Of a stretch of DNA of 64,000 bases, positions 1 to 9,876 are shown one piece after another. Under the pieces are notes generated by a model. The model saw nothing but the letters and a program-made list of their open reading frames with translations. It had not been told where the DNA came from and did not search any database. The position numbers were made by a program, and so were the translations under genes. The stretch comes from Gaiellasilicea sp963791905 (GTDB lineage Bacteria > Actinomycetota > Thermoleophilia > Gaiellales > Gaiellaceae), in the NCBI GenBank assembly GCA_963791905.1, contig CAWBTX010000006.1, forward strand, positions 744,001 through 808,000, given 5' to 3'. Each line of letters opens with the position of its first letter. The first letter of the stretch is position 1.

Positions 1-717
1 CGAGGTCGGCGCGCCCTGGTAGACGTCCGGCGTCCACATGTGGAACGGCGCCGCCGAGGCCTTGAAGCCGAGGCCGGTGATGATCAGGGCGAGGCCGGCG
101 AGAAGCAGGTACTCGTCGTCGACCGCCGCCTCGGCGATCTCGGAGAACCCGAGCTCGCCGGTCGCGCCGTACACGAGTGCCGAGCCGAACAGGAGGATCG
201 CCGAGCCGAAGCTGCCGACGACGAGGTACTTCAATCCGGCCTCGAGCGACGTCTCGCGATGCGTGTCGAGCGCGCAGAGGATGTAGAGCGCGATCGAGAA
301 CCACTCGAGCCCGAGGAAGAGCGTCATCAGGTTCGAGGCGGTGACGAAGAAGACCATGCCCGCGCCGGCCGCGGCGAGAAGGGCGTAGTACTCGCCCTGG
401 TGGTCGCGCCTCTTCTCGCCCCAGGAGACGAGCACAGCGAGGGCTCCGGCGCCGGCGACGAGGATCGACGCGAGCGCGCCGAGCCGGTCGCGGGTCATCG
501 AGTCGACCAGGAGCTCTTGCGACTCCGGGCTCTGATCGAAGAGGACGATCGCCAGCACTCCGGCCGTGACGAAGCCGCCGAAGGCGACGAATGCAGCCAA
601 CGCTCGGCTCAGCCAGCGAGGCACGAGGACGGAGCCGAGGAGCGCGACGCCGGACGCCGCCAGCAGCGCGAGCGTCGGCGAGAGCGCGAACCAGTCGACC
701 TGAGGGGTGTCGATCAC
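1..717 (-). CDS. nuoN: NADH-quinone oxidoreductase subunit N (partial, C-terminus beyond window)
   Basis: This is an antiporter-like proton-pumping membrane subunit of respiratory complex I. Translating the minus strand from a GTG at 717 gives an uninterrupted frame to base 1. It begins MIDTPQVDWFALSP and contains hydrophobic helices plus NuoN-like stretches such as LGLEWFSIALYIL and a KASAAPFHMWTPDVYQGAP loop. That loop includes the conserved Lys and the HxWxPDVYxGAP signature of the NuoL/M/N family. The GTG overlaps the nuoM stop (GTGA), so translation is probably coupled. It is the last gene of the nuo operon seen here. Roughly half of a normal NuoN (about 480 aa) is present. Confidence 0.93.
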   Translation of the reverse strand, partial: MIDTPQVDWFALSPTLALLAASGVALLGSVLVPRWLSRALAAFVAFGGFVTAGVLAIVLFDQSPESQELLVDSMTRDRLGALASILVAGAGALAVLVSWGEKRRDHQGEYYALLAAAGAGMVFFVTASNLMTLFLGLEWFSIALYILCALDTHRETSLEAGLKYLVVGSFGSAILLFGSALVYGATGELGFSEIAEAAVDDEYLLLAGLALIITGLGFKASAAPFHMWTPDVYQGAPTS

Positions 718-2114
718 GGCAGCGAGCGCTCCGCGATCGCCGCCGGCCAGGCCGAGAGGAAGAGCAGGAGCCCGACGAGCGGCACGACCAGGGCCAGCTC
801 GGCCGGACGCAGGTCAAGCGCCTCGTCGGAGACCGCCGGGCCGCGGCGCCAGTGGAGGACGGCGGAGATCAGGCGCAGCATGTACATCGCGGCGAGCACG
901 ATCGCCACGGCGCCGACGACCGACCACCCCCAGCCGACGTTGTAGATCCCGGCCAGGATCAGGAACTCGCCCGCGAACGCGACCGAGCCGGGCACGGCGA
1001 GGGCGATCACGCCGGCCGTCATCAGCACCGTCGCCAGCGCCGGCCGTCCCCGCGCCATGCCGCCGAGACCGGCGAATTCGCTCGTCCCGGTCCGCAGCTC
1101 GATCATGCCCGCGAGCAGGAAGAGGGTCGCGGACACGAGCCCGTGCGCGACGGACTGGAGGATCGCGCCGTTCACGCCGAGCTCGTTCAGCGAGAAGAGC
1201 CCGATCACAATCAGCCCCATCTGGGCCATCGACGAATACGCGACGACGGCGCGGATGTCGCGGGAGCGGAACGCGAGCAGCGAGCCGTAGACGAGGCTGA
1301 CCGCGGCGAACGCGAGGATCCACGACTGCGTGTCGGGCACCGGCTCGTCGAACTTCGCGATGCAGATGCGCAGGAAGCCGTACACAGCCGCCTTCGACAC
1401 CACCCCCGAGAGGATGGCCGCCACCTCAGGCGGCGACTCGCGGTACGCCTCGACGAGCCAGCCGTGGAAGGGGAAGATCGGCGCCTTCACCGCGAACGCC
1501 GCGACGAAGCCGAGGAAGACCCAGGTGTTCCCCGAGCGGCCGGACTCGACGAGGTCGAAAGTGCCCTGCGAGATGCCGAAGGCGATGATCGCGACCAGCA
1601 TCAGGAGCGACCCCGCCATCGTGTAGATCACGAAGGTCGCCGTCGCGCGCACGCGTCGCGGCCCGCCCCAGACGCCGATGAGCACGTAGAGCGGGATCAG
1701 CATCGCCTCGAAGAAGACGTAGAAGAGCAGCAGGTCCTGCGACGTGAAGACGCCGACGATGGCTCCGAGCAGGAAGAGCTGGAGCCCGAAGTACGCCCGC
1801 GCCCGCTCGCGGTCCGCCCACAGCGCGTACCCGATCGCCGCGGTGCAGACGACCGCCGTCAGGCCGGCCAGCCAGAGCGAGAATCCGAAGAAGCCGACGT
1901 GGTAGGAGACGCCGAGGTCGCTGAACCAGCTCTGGCGGTCGATGAGCTGGAGGCCGCCCTGATCGAAGTCGTACTGGGAGACGGCGACGATCCAGAGGGC
2001 GACCTCCGCCAGCGCCGCGAGCAGCGCGAGCGTGCCGATCGCGCGGCCCGGCAGCGGCAGCAGCCAGACGACGAGTGCCGCAGCGAAGGGCAGGAGGATC
2101 AGCGCGGTCGTCAT
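714..2114 (-). CDS. nuoM: NADH-quinone oxidoreductase subunit M
   Basis: This 466-aa polytopic membrane subunit of complex I is a Mrp-antiporter-type proton channel. It has about 14 predicted hydrophobic segments. The family hallmarks are visible: the FFEAMLIPLYVLIG helix with its conserved Glu, the KAPIFPFHGWLVEAYRESP loop with Lys and the HxWLxEAxxExP signature, and the YSSMAQMGLI helix. The length is close to the usual 490-510. The ATG at 2114 overlaps the nuoL stop in ATGA, and the gene ends in the GTGA shared with nuoN. It sits in the normal order L-M-N, and no break is seen in this gene. Confidence 0.96.
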   Translation of the reverse strand: MTTALILLPFAAALVVWLLPLPGRAIGTLALLAALAEVALWIVAVSQYDFDQGGLQLIDRQSWFSDLGVSYHVGFFGFSLWLAGLTAVVCTAAIGYALWADRERARAYFGLQLFLLGAIVGVFTSQDLLLFYVFFEAMLIPLYVLIGVWGGPRRVRATATFVIYTMAGSLLMLVAIIAFGISQGTFDLVESGRSGNTWVFLGFVAAFAVKAPIFPFHGWLVEAYRESPPEVAAILSGVVSKAAVYGFLRICIAKFDEPVPDTQSWILAFAAVSLVYGSLLAFRSRDIRAVVAYSSMAQMGLIVIGLFSLNELGVNGAILQSVAHGLVSATLFLLAGMIELRTGTSEFAGLGGMARGRPALATVLMTAGVIALAVPGSVAFAGEFLILAGIYNVGWGWSVVGAVAIVLAAMYMLRLISAVLHWRRGPAVSDEALDLRPAELALVVPLVGLLLFLSAWPAAIAERSLP

Positions 2115-4002
2115 TGCACGGCGAGGAAGACGACGACGAGGACGGCTGCCGCGCCGGCGATCACGAGCGCGTAGCTGCGGAGGTAGCCGGTCTGGCTCTC
2201 CCGGACCGCGCCGGCAGCGCGGCGCGCGCCGAACGTGACCCCCGTGATCGAGCCGCCGATCAACGGCTCCTCGACCCAGCGCTGCAGCGCGAGCGCCGTC
2301 CAGACGGCGGGCTTGTAGAAGACGAGGTCGTAGAGCTCGTCGAAGTAGAGCTTGTGCTCGAGCGCGTGGCGGAGGGCGGGGACGCGCGGCAGCGCGGGAG
2401 CGGGCCTGCGGGCGTAGTAGAACCACGCGATGCCGATTCCGAGCAAGCCGAGGCCGACCGCGATCCCGCTCGCGAAGTAGTCCTCGACGGTGCTCGGCTC
2501 GACGAGCGGCGCGGCGACGGGCTCGAGCCAGTCGCCGAAGACGTGCCAGACCCCGCCGATCTGCAGGCCCCCGCCGACGATCGACAGCACGGTCAGGATC
2601 CCGACCGGCCACGTCATCGTCCAAGGACCTTCGCCGTGACCGTGCTCTTCGCCGTTGCTGTGGGCGACGAGCTCCGACTCGGGGCCGAGGAAGACGATGA
2701 AGACGAGCCGGAAGGCATAGAGCCCGGTCAGCAGCGCGCCGATCAGGGCGGCGACACCGAGCACGGTCCCGTACCCACTGCTCGCGAACGCGGAGGCGAT
2801 GATCGGGTCCTCGAGAAGAAGCCGGACAGCGGCGGGATGCCGACGAGCGCGAGCGACCCGACGATGAACGCGATGTACGTCTTCGGCAGCACGTGCCGCA
2901 CGCCGCCCATCCGCCGGATGTCCTGCTCGCCGGCGAGGTGGTGGATCACGAGCCCCGCGGCCATGAAGAGCAGCGCCTTGAAGAAGGCGTGTGTCATCAG
3001 ATGGAACATCCCGCTCGCGTACGCGCCGAGCCCGACGGCCACGAACATGTAGCCGATCTGGGACATCGTCGAGTACGCGATCACGCGCTTGATGTCGGTC
3101 TGCACGACCGCGATGAAGCCCGCGACCAGGAGCGTGATCGCGCCGAGCCCGGCGGCGAGGTCCTGGACCGTGGGCGCGAGCTCGAAGAGCGGGCTGGCGC
3201 GGACGATCAGGTAGACGCCCGCCGTCACCATCGTGGCCGCATGGATCAGGGCCGACACCGGCGTCGGGCCCTCCATCGCGTCCGGGAGCCAGGTGTGGAT
3301 CGGGATCTGCGCCGACTTCGCGACCGCGCCGCCGAGCAGGCCCAGCGCGACGAGGTTGAGCAGCGTCGACGACATGCCCGGCGCCCGCTCGAACACCAAC
3401 GCGAAGTCGAGCGTCCCCGTCTGCCAGATGAGGACGAAGAAGGCGAGCGCCATCGTCGCGTCGCCGACCGCGTTCATGATGAACGCCTTCTTGGCGGCGG
3501 CGACCGCCTCCTCGCGCTCGTGCCAGAACCCGATCAGCAGGTACGAGGCGAGGCCGACGAGACCCCAGCCGGCGAGCAGGATGAGGAAGTTCCCCGCCTG
3601 GACGAGGAGCAGCATCGCGAAGACGAAGAAGGACATGTAGGCGAAGTAGCGCCGCTCCTCCGGATCGCCGTCCATGTAGCCGAGCGAGTAGAGGATGATC
3701 AGGCCGCCCACGCCGGAGACGATCAGCATCATCGTCACGCTGAGCGGGTCGACGAGGAGCGTCAGGCCGACGTCGAAGCTGCCGGTGGAGAGCCACGTCC
3801 ACGCGGTCGTGAGCTGCTCCCGCTCCTCGCTCGACATCCCGACCATGTCGGCGAACGCCACCACCGCCCCGGCGAACGCGACGGCGACCGAGAGCGTCGA
3901 GATCCAGCCGGCCGTCCGGCGCGTGATCGTCTCGCCCATGACCGTGATCGCGAACGCGCCCGCGAGCGGGGCGAAGAGGCAGATCCAGGCGCCCGCGATC
4001 AC
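2111..4002 (-). CDS. nuoL: NADH-quinone oxidoreductase subunit L, with a single-base frameshift
   Basis: This is the largest antiporter-like subunit of complex I, which carries the long lateral helix. The N-terminal frame starts at GTG 4002 (MIAGAWICLFAP) and carries the FLILLAGWGLVGLASYLLIG and TWLPDAMEGPTPVSALIHAA signatures. It runs to PPLSGFFSR near base 2815. The protein then continues in another frame as DPIIASAFASSGYG down to FLAVQ and a TGA at 2111. One missing base near 2815 (expected SGFFSKDPIIASAF) restores a protein of about 630 aa, the usual length. The span of 1892 nt is one short of a multiple of three. Because both halves are conserved and the gene is central to the operon, I suspect a sequencing deletion rather than a dead gene. 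Confidence 0.9.
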
Positions 4003-4004
4003 GT

Positions 4005-4313
4005 TCAGCCTCGAAGGACCCGGAAGGCGTCGACGTCGAGGGTCAGCTTGCGCCGGCCTACGGCGACGATCAGGCCGAGGCCGACGACGACCTCGGACGC
4101 CGCGACGGCCATCACGGCCAGCGCGAAGATCTGGCCGTCGACGCCGCCGTGCAGGCGCGCGAACGAGATCAGGGCGAGGTTCGCGGCGTTGAGCATGATC
4201 TCGAGCGAGAGCAGCACGATCAGCGGGCTGCGCCGCATGAGCACCCCGGCGGTCCCGATCGAGAAGAGGATCGCCGAGACGACGAGGTACCAGGAGATGT
4301 CAGGGCCCTGCAT
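4005..4313 (-). CDS. nuoK: NADH-quinone oxidoreductase subunit K
   Basis: This 102-aa subunit has three membrane helices and is homologous to MrpC. Helix 2 reads LIVLLSLEIMLNAANLALI, with the conserved Glu used in proton translocation, and helix 3 reads VMAVAASEVVVGLGLIVAV, with a second Glu. The length matches the family (about 100 aa). The ATG at 4313 lies inside the end of nuoJ, an overlap of 14 bases, and the gene ends two bases before the nuoL GTG, so it is embedded in the coupled operon. Confidence 0.96.
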   Translation of the reverse strand: MQGPDISWYLVVSAILFSIGTAGVLMRRSPLIVLLSLEIMLNAANLALISFARLHGGVDGQIFALAVMAVAASEVVVGLGLIVAVGRRKLTLDVDAFRVLRG

Positions 4314-4842
4314 CGAGCTCCCTTTCGGCGCCGGTCTGCGTGCCGAGGATGACGCCGCCGACGGCGGCGACGAGCAGCACGATCGAGGTGATCTCGAAGG
4401 CGAGTAGGTGGTCGGTGAGGAAGATGCGGCCGATCTCCTCGGGGCTGCCGAACGAGTCGCTCACCTCGGCGGCGTCCGTGAGCGCGTCGCCGGCTGCGAG
4501 CCCGATCGCGACGACGATCTCGACCAGGAGCGCCCCCGCGGCGACGACCGCGCCGATCGCCACCCACGACGGCCCGCCGGCGAACGGCACGTGGGCAGTG
4601 TCACCGAGATAGGCGATCACGAACAGGAACATGACCATCACCGCGCCGGCGTAGACGAGCACCTGCGCCGCGGCGAGGAACTCCGCCGAGGCGAGCAGGT
4701 AGAGCACCGCGAGCGAGCCGAGGTTCCCGATCAGCGCCAGCGCCGAATAGAACGGATTCCGGAAGGTGACGACGGCGAGGCCCGAGGCCAGGCAGCCGAA
4801 GGCCGCCAGGAACCAGATCACCCAGACGAGGAAGTCGCCCAT
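4300..4842 (-). CDS. nuoJ: NADH-quinone oxidoreductase subunit J
   Basis: This 180-aa membrane subunit of complex I has five predicted helices. Helix 3 contains LAAAQVLVYAGAVMVMFLFVI, which holds the conserved Tyr/Gly-rich segment that forms the pi-bulge hinge in NuoJ proteins. An acidic loop (residues about 120-140, rich in D/E/S) separates helices 4 and 5. It starts at ATG 4842, three bases after the nuoI stop, and overlaps nuoK by 14 bases. The length fits the family (165-200 aa). Confidence 0.95.
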   Translation of the reverse strand: MGDFLVWVIWFLAAFGCLASGLAVVTFRNPFYSALALIGNLGSLAVLYLLASAEFLAAAQVLVYAGAVMVMFLFVIAYLGDTAHVPFAGGPSWVAIGAVVAAGALLVEIVVAIGLAAGDALTDAAEVSDSFGSPEEIGRIFLTDHLLAFEITSIVLLVAAVGGVILGTQTGAERELDAGP

Positions 4843-4845
4843 CGC

Positions 4846-5340
4846 CTAGGACGAGCTCTTGTAGGCGGGAATCGGCGTGTCGAAGAGCTCCCGGTCGGCG
4901 ACCGGGACGCGCTTGATCGGCTCCGCGAGGAGCATGTCCTTCGTGTAGATGAGGTCGTCGCGCGAGTACTCGGAGATCTCGTACTCGTTGCCGAGCGTGA
5001 TCGCGTCGAACGGGCACGCGAGCTCGCAGTAGCCGCAGAAGATGCAGCGGCTCATGTTGATCTCGTAGATGCGCGCGTAGCGCTCGCCCGCCGAGACGCG
5101 GTTCTGCGGCGTGTTCTCCTCCGCGACGACGCGGATGCAGTCGGCCGGGCAGGCGGCCGCGCAGAGCGAGCAGCCGACGCACTTCTCGAGGCCGTTCTCG
5201 TGCACGTGGAGCCGGTGCCGGCCGCGGAAGCGCGGGTAGACCGGCCTCTTGTACTCGGGGTACTGCTGGGTGATCGGCTTCTTGAAGAGCTGGCGGAAGG
5301 TGACGCCGAAGCCCTTCGCGGTACCGAGCGGGCCGGGCAT
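4846..5340 (-). CDS. nuoI: NADH-quinone oxidoreductase subunit I (two 4Fe-4S clusters)
   Basis: This 164-aa ferredoxin-like subunit of the complex I arm carries clusters N6a and N6b, which pass electrons toward NuoB. Two canonical CxxCxxCxxxC motifs are visible: C54-C57-C60-C64 (CVGCSLCAAAC) and C99-C102-C105-C109 (CIFCGYCELAC). The ATG at 5340 overlaps the TGA of nuoH in ATGA, and MPGPLGTAKGFGVTFRQLF is a normal NuoI N-terminus. The stop is at 4846. A much longer open frame upstream on this strand is only the shadow of nuoH. Confidence 0.96.
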   Translation of the reverse strand: MPGPLGTAKGFGVTFRQLFKKPITQQYPEYKRPVYPRFRGRHRLHVHENGLEKCVGCSLCAAACPADCIRVVAEENTPQNRVSAGERYARIYEINMSRCIFCGYCELACPFDAITLGNEYEISEYSRDDLIYTKDMLLAEPIKRVPVADRELFDTPIPAYKSSS

Positions 5341-6329
5341 CAGAGCCAGACCACCAGGACGGCGGTGACGACGGCATTCAGCGTCGCAACCGGGAGCAGG
5401 ATCTTCCAGCCGAAGCGCATCAGCTGGTCGTAGCGGAGGCGGGGCAGCGTCGTCCGCATCCAGATGAAGACGAAGATGAGTACCGCCAGCTTCAGGATGA
5501 ACCAGAGCGGGCCCAGGTTGTCCCAGAAGAAGAAGTGCCACCCGCCGAGGAAGAGCGTCACCGCGAGGCCGGAGAGCGTGATCAGGTTGACGTACTCCGA
5601 CATCGTGAAGAGGCCGAAGCGCATGCCGCCGTACTCCGTGTGGTACCCGGCCACCAACTCCTGCTCGGCCTCGGGGAGGTCGAAGGGGGCGCGGGCCGTC
5701 TCGGCCGTGCCAGCGATCAGGAAGATGACGAAGCCGACGAACTGCGGCACGACGTACCACCAGGTGCCGTCCTGGGCGGCGACGATCTCCGTCAGCCTGA
5801 GCGATTGCGCCATCAGCACGACGCCGAGCACGCTCAGCGCGAGCGAGACCTCGTAGGAGACGAGCTGCGCGCAGGTGCGCATCGCGCCGAGGAGGGAGTA
5901 CTTCGAGTCGGAGGCCCAGCCGCCGACGATGAAGCCGTAGGCGCCGATCGAGCCGATCGCGAAGATCAGGATGAGCGAGATCGGGACGTCGGTGACCACG
6001 CCGGGGACGAAGACGCCGCCGATCTCCCAACCGGGGCCGAACGGGATCACCGAGAACGTCGAGAGTGCCGTGAAGGCGGCAACGAAGGGCGCAAAGATGT
6101 AGAGCACGTCGACGGCGCTCGCCGGGAAGAAGCTCTCCTTGCGCACGAGCTTCATCAGGTCGGCGACCGGCTGCAGGAGGCCGAACGGGCCTGCCCGGTT
6201 GGGGCCGTAGCGCAGCTGCATCCGCCCCATGACCTTGCGCTCCGCGAGCGTCAGGTACGCGAAGCAGACCATGACGAGGTTGATGATCACGAGCGCCTGG
6301 ATGACGCTCACCCACCACGGCGCGGTCAA
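5340..6329 (-). CDS. nuoH: NADH-quinone oxidoreductase subunit H
   Basis: This 329-aa membrane subunit forms the quinone chamber with NuoB and NuoD. It has eight predicted helices and the conserved loops LAERKVMGRMQLRYGPNRAG and ETARAPFDLPEAEQELVAGYH, which are diagnostic for NuoH. The start is a TTG at 6329 (MTAPWWVSVIQ), which overlaps the nuoG stop as TTGA. No ATG or GTG gives a better N-terminus, so a TTG start with translational coupling is the best reading. The length fits the family. Confidence 0.95.
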   Translation of the reverse strand: MTAPWWVSVIQALVIINLVMVCFAYLTLAERKVMGRMQLRYGPNRAGPFGLLQPVADLMKLVRKESFFPASAVDVLYIFAPFVAAFTALSTFSVIPFGPGWEIGGVFVPGVVTDVPISLILIFAIGSIGAYGFIVGGWASDSKYSLLGAMRTCAQLVSYEVSLALSVLGVVLMAQSLRLTEIVAAQDGTWWYVVPQFVGFVIFLIAGTAETARAPFDLPEAEQELVAGYHTEYGGMRFGLFTMSEYVNLITLSGLAVTLFLGGWHFFFWDNLGPLWFILKLAVLIFVFIWMRTTLPRLRYDQLMRFGWKILLPVATLNAVVTAVLVVWL

Positions 6330-8554
6330 GCGCTTTCGCCTCCTTCGGAGCCGAAAGCGTTAGGGACCTTCGTGACCTCGAGCGAAGAGCCGAGACCCAG
6401 CGCATGCTCTTCGGCAATGCGTGCGATGCCAGCCTGCAGGTCTCTCCTAACGTTCGCGCGAAGCGCGAGCGCGGTCCCGTTCGAGCGGACGTTGACCGTG
6501 TCCCCGCTCGCGATCTGCCGCCTCTCGGCGTCCTCGAGCGCGAGCTCGACCTCGCGGGGCGGGCGCTGGAATTGCAGCTCGGGCACACGTTCGACGGCCG
6601 GGCCGGAGAAGAGCGGCCGGTAGCGCTGCAGGCGCAGGTTGCCGAGGAAGTGCTCGGCCGGCGGCGCCGGTGCGGGTGGGATCGGCGCTTCGGGCGCGGG
6701 CTCCGGTGGTTCGAAGGCGCTTCGCCCCGGCAGCGGCGCCCGCTCGCCGAGGTCGTCATAGGTCAGCTCCTCGCCGTAGAGCCGCTGCGAGAGCTCGCCG
6801 AAGACGACCGACGGGTACGGCGAGAGCTCGACGCCGAAGCGCTCCGCCAGCTTCGCGATCCAGGCGAGCTCGTCCGGCGCGGGCGGGATCACGGCGCGAC
6901 GAAGGCGCTGGACGCGGCCCTCCAGGTTGACGTAGGTGCCGTCCCGCTCGAGGTAGCTCGTTCCCGGCAGGACGAGGTCGGCCCAGCCGACCGCGAGGCC
7001 CTGGAACATCGTGATCGCGAGCACCTTCTCCGCGTCCTCCGCGAGCGCGCGCACGGCCGGATCCGCTGCGGCTTCGTCCCCGGAGACGATCAGGAGCCCG
7101 ATCGGCTCCGGGTCCTCCTCGTCGGCGTCGACGCACGCGGCCCACGCGACCGCGACGCCCCGGCCGTTGGGCGTCGCGGGGAGATGGAACGCCGCAGAGC
7201 CGGGCTTGTCCTCGAAGCCGAGGCGGTGTGCCAGCTCGGCGAGGCGCGCGCCGCCTCCGCCGCCACGACCAGACCAGATGAGAACGACTCGCTCAGTGGT
7301 CGACAGCTGCTGCTCGAGCTCCTCGTCCAGCTTGGGCTCGGCGATGACGGTGACCGGAGCTCCGCGGCGCTGAGCCTGCTTGATCCAGAGCTCGACGATC
7401 GGGGCGCGGTCAGCCACGCGCTCATCGCCGACGACGACGATGTGCTCCGCATGACCGATCGCGGAAAGGGGTGCGCGGAACGCATCGAGCGCGTCCGAGG
7501 TCGCCTCCGCGAGCACCGCGGAGTGTGCGCCGACCCCCTGCCGCAGCAGCTTGGCGAGGCCGTAGGCCTGCTCGAGCGTCTCCGAGCCGGACAGCGCCGT
7601 GACGATGCGTCCACCCGCGCCACGCAACAGCTCCTCGGCCCGATCGAGCGCGTCGTTCCACGAGAGCTCGGTGAACCCTCGGCGGCGCACCCGCTCGAGC
7701 GGCTCGCGGATCCGATCCTCGGCGTAGAGATGCGGGTAGGTGAAGCGGCCCTTGTCGCAGAGCCAGCCCTGGTCGACCTCGGGGTGGTTGCGCGAGAGGA
7801 TTCGGCGCACCTTGCCCTCCCGCGTCGTCGCCGAGATGTTGCAGCCCACGGAGCAGAGGCCGCACACGGTCGGGACGTTCTGGATCTCCCATGGCCGGCC
7901 CTGGAAGCGGTACTGCGTCGAGGTCAGCGCACCCACCGGGCAGAGCTCGATCACGTTGCCGGAGAACGGCGCGCGGTACGGCTCGTCCTCGAACGTGGTG
8001 ATCTGCGACATCGAGCCGCGGTTGCGGGCGACGAGCTGCCCGTCCTCGGCGACGTCCTCCGAGAAGCGCGTGCAGCGGTAGCAGAGGATGCAGCGCTCGC
8101 GGTCGAGCGCGATCGTCGGCGAGATCGGGATCGGCTTGTCGAACGTCCGCTTCGGGAACGTCATCCGCGTCTGGCCGGGCCCCCAGCGGAACGTGAGGTC
8201 TTGCAGCGGGCACTCGCCGCCCTTGTCGCACACTGGGCAGTCGAGCGGGTGGTTGACGAGGATGAACTCGAGCGTCGCGTCCTGACCCTCGGCCGCCTTC
8301 TTCGACGCGGCGGCGGTGCGGACGATCATGTCCCGCTGTGCCGTGAGCGTGCAGCCGGCCTGGAGCTTCGGGATCCCTTCCACCTCGACGAGGCACATGC
8401 GGCAGGCGCCGACGGCAGCCCCGAGCCGCGGCTCGTAGCAGAAGACCGGGATCTCGACGCCGGCGACGGCCGCCGTCTCGACGAGCCCCAGGCCGCGCGG
8501 CACCTCGACCGGGACCCCGTCGATCGTGAGCTTGACGAGCTCGGGCGCGCTCAA
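6326..8554 (-). CDS. nuoG: NADH-quinone oxidoreductase subunit G
   Basis: This 742-aa iron-sulfur subunit of the peripheral arm starts at TTG 8554, overlapping the nuoF TGA (TTGA). In order it shows a 2Fe-2S ferredoxin domain (CYEPRLGAAVGACRMC), a His-Cys 4Fe-4S motif (HPLDCPVCDKGGEC), a further 4Fe-4S motif (CILCYRC), and a molybdopterin-oxidoreductase-like domain with its own CGLCSVGC cluster motif. The C-terminal third is alanine-rich and less conserved, as is common for NuoG. The long upstream continuation of this frame is the shadow of nuoF. Electrons pass from NuoF and NuoE through this chain to NuoI. Confidence 0.95.
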   Translation of the reverse strand: MSAPELVKLTIDGVPVEVPRGLGLVETAAVAGVEIPVFCYEPRLGAAVGACRMCLVEVEGIPKLQAGCTLTAQRDMIVRTAAASKKAAEGQDATLEFILVNHPLDCPVCDKGGECPLQDLTFRWGPGQTRMTFPKRTFDKPIPISPTIALDRERCILCYRCTRFSEDVAEDGQLVARNRGSMSQITTFEDEPYRAPFSGNVIELCPVGALTSTQYRFQGRPWEIQNVPTVCGLCSVGCNISATTREGKVRRILSRNHPEVDQGWLCDKGRFTYPHLYAEDRIREPLERVRRRGFTELSWNDALDRAEELLRGAGGRIVTALSGSETLEQAYGLAKLLRQGVGAHSAVLAEATSDALDAFRAPLSAIGHAEHIVVVGDERVADRAPIVELWIKQAQRRGAPVTVIAEPKLDEELEQQLSTTERVVLIWSGRGGGGGARLAELAHRLGFEDKPGSAAFHLPATPNGRGVAVAWAACVDADEEDPEPIGLLIVSGDEAAADPAVRALAEDAEKVLAITMFQGLAVGWADLVLPGTSYLERDGTYVNLEGRVQRLRRAVIPPAPDELAWIAKLAERFGVELSPYPSVVFGELSQRLYGEELTYDDLGERAPLPGRSAFEPPEPAPEAPIPPAPAPPAEHFLGNLRLQRYRPLFSGPAVERVPELQFQRPPREVELALEDAERRQIASGDTVNVRSNGTALALRANVRRDLQAGIARIAEEHALGLGSSLEVTKVPNAFGSEGGESA

Positions 8555-9876
8555 GCCGGTACCTCCACCGCGTGCGCGTGAAGGTGCTGGGCGACGGGCG
8601 CGAGCACCGAGTCGAGCGGTGACGAGCCACCGAACGGGCAGCCGCCGTCGAGGTGCGCGACGAACTCCTCGCGGAACTTGTCGACGTAGCTCGCGACCGC
8701 TTGCGCTGCGGTCTCGCCGAGCGGGCAGAGGCACTTGCCGTTGATCCGGTCGCAGACGTCGAGCAGCAGGTCGAGCTCCGGCTCGGTCGCCTCTCCGGCC
8801 TCGAGCTTGCGCAGGATCTGCGTCATCCATCGCGTCCCCTCGCGGCACGGCGTGCACTTCCCGCATGACTCGTGCTCGTAGAACTCGGAGACGCGGATGC
8901 CGAGCTGCACCATGCAGCAGCGGTCGTCGATCGCGATCACGCCGGCCGAGCCCATCGCGGTGCCGACCTGGGCAAGCGAGTCGTAGTCGTACGAGACGTC
9001 GATCTCGTCCGCGCTCAGGATCACCGTCGACGAGCCGCCCGGGATGACCGCCTTCAGCGCGCGCCCGCCGGGGATGCCGCCCCCGAGGTCGTAGATCAGC
9101 TCGCGGAGCGTGATCCCGTGCGGCACCTCGTAGTTGCCGCCGCGCTCGAGGTTGCCCGAGAGCGAGACGACCCGCGTCCCGGTCGAGCTCTCGACGCCGA
9201 TCTGCGCGTACTTCGCCTCGCCCATCTCCAGGATCGGCGGCACGGTCGCGAGCGTCTCGACGTTGTTGACCACGGTCGGCGCCGCGTAGAGGCCGGCGAT
9301 GGCCGGGAACGGCGGCTTCGAGCGCGGCTGCCCGCGCTTGCCCTCGAGCGACTCGAGCAGCGCGGTCTCCTCGCCGCAGATGTAGGCGCCGGCGCCGCGG
9401 TGGATGACGAACGTGACGTCGCCGAGGATCTCGTCGCGGCCGCGAACCTCCTCGAGCGCGTCGCGGAGCACCTCGAACGGCCCGGTGTACTCGCCGCGGA
9501 TGTAGACGAAGACGTGCTTCGACTCGACCGCATGCGCGGTGATCAGGCAGCCCTCGATGAAGCGGTGCGGCACGCGGACGAGAATCTCGTGGTCCTTGAA
9601 GCTGCCCGGCTCCGACTCGTCCGCGTTGACGACGAGGTAGTGCGGGTTCGGGTTCTGGTCGGGCTTCGGGATGAAGCTCCACTTGCGCCCGGTCGCGAAG
9701 AACGCGCCGCCGCGGCCGCGCAGCCCGGATGCCAGCAGCTCCTCGACGATCGCGTCGGGCTTGGCGCGCCGCGCCTTCGCAAGCGCCTTGTAGCCGCCGA
9801 TCGCCTCGTACTCGGCCAGCTTCGTCAGGTCGCGCTCGTCGGCGCCGCCCAGGACGATCAGCTGCTGCTCAGCCAT
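8551..9876 (-). CDS. nuoF: NADH-quinone oxidoreductase subunit F (FMN, 4Fe-4S)
   Basis: This 441-aa subunit binds NADH and FMN and carries cluster N3. The FMN loop appears as LRGRGGAFFATGRKW (usually GRGGAGFPTG). The NAD/FMN region includes NADESEPGSFKDHEIL and YICGEETALLESLEG. The 4Fe-4S ligands are in ESCGKCTPCREGT, with a distal Cys in INGKCLCPLG. The ATG at 9876 overlaps the end of nuoE by eight bases. The length agrees with the family (420-450 aa). Confidence 0.96.
   Translation of the reverse strand: MAEQQLIVLGGADERDLTKLAEYEAIGGYKALAKARRAKPDAIVEELLASGLRGRGGAFFATGRKWSFIPKPDQNPNPHYLVVNADESEPGSFKDHEILVRVPHRFIEGCLITAHAVESKHVFVYIRGEYTGPFEVLRDALEEVRGRDEILGDVTFVIHRGAGAYICGEETALLESLEGKRGQPRSKPPFPAIAGLYAAPTVVNNVETLATVPPILEMGEAKYAQIGVESSTGTRVVSLSGNLERGGNYEVPHGITLRELIYDLGGGIPGGRALKAVIPGGSSTVILSADEIDVSYDYDSLAQVGTAMGSAGVIAIDDRCCMVQLGIRVSEFYEHESCGKCTPCREGTRWMTQILRKLEAGEATEPELDLLLDVCDRINGKCLCPLGETAAQAVASYVDKFREEFVAHLDGGCPFGGSSPLDSVLAPVAQHLHAHAVEVPA

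Noticed and set aside
40..2174. Long plus-strand open frames opposite nuoN and nuoM (and similar ones opposite most genes), rich in Arg, Glu and Asp
   Set aside because: They mirror GC-rich codons of well-identified genes on the other strand, have no domain or ribosome site, and have the skewed composition of antisense shadows.
2111..4002. Programmed ribosomal frameshift in nuoL or nuoE
   Set aside because: No slippery heptamer or stimulatory structure is evident at the breaks, and nuo genes are not known to use it; a sequencing indel is simpler.
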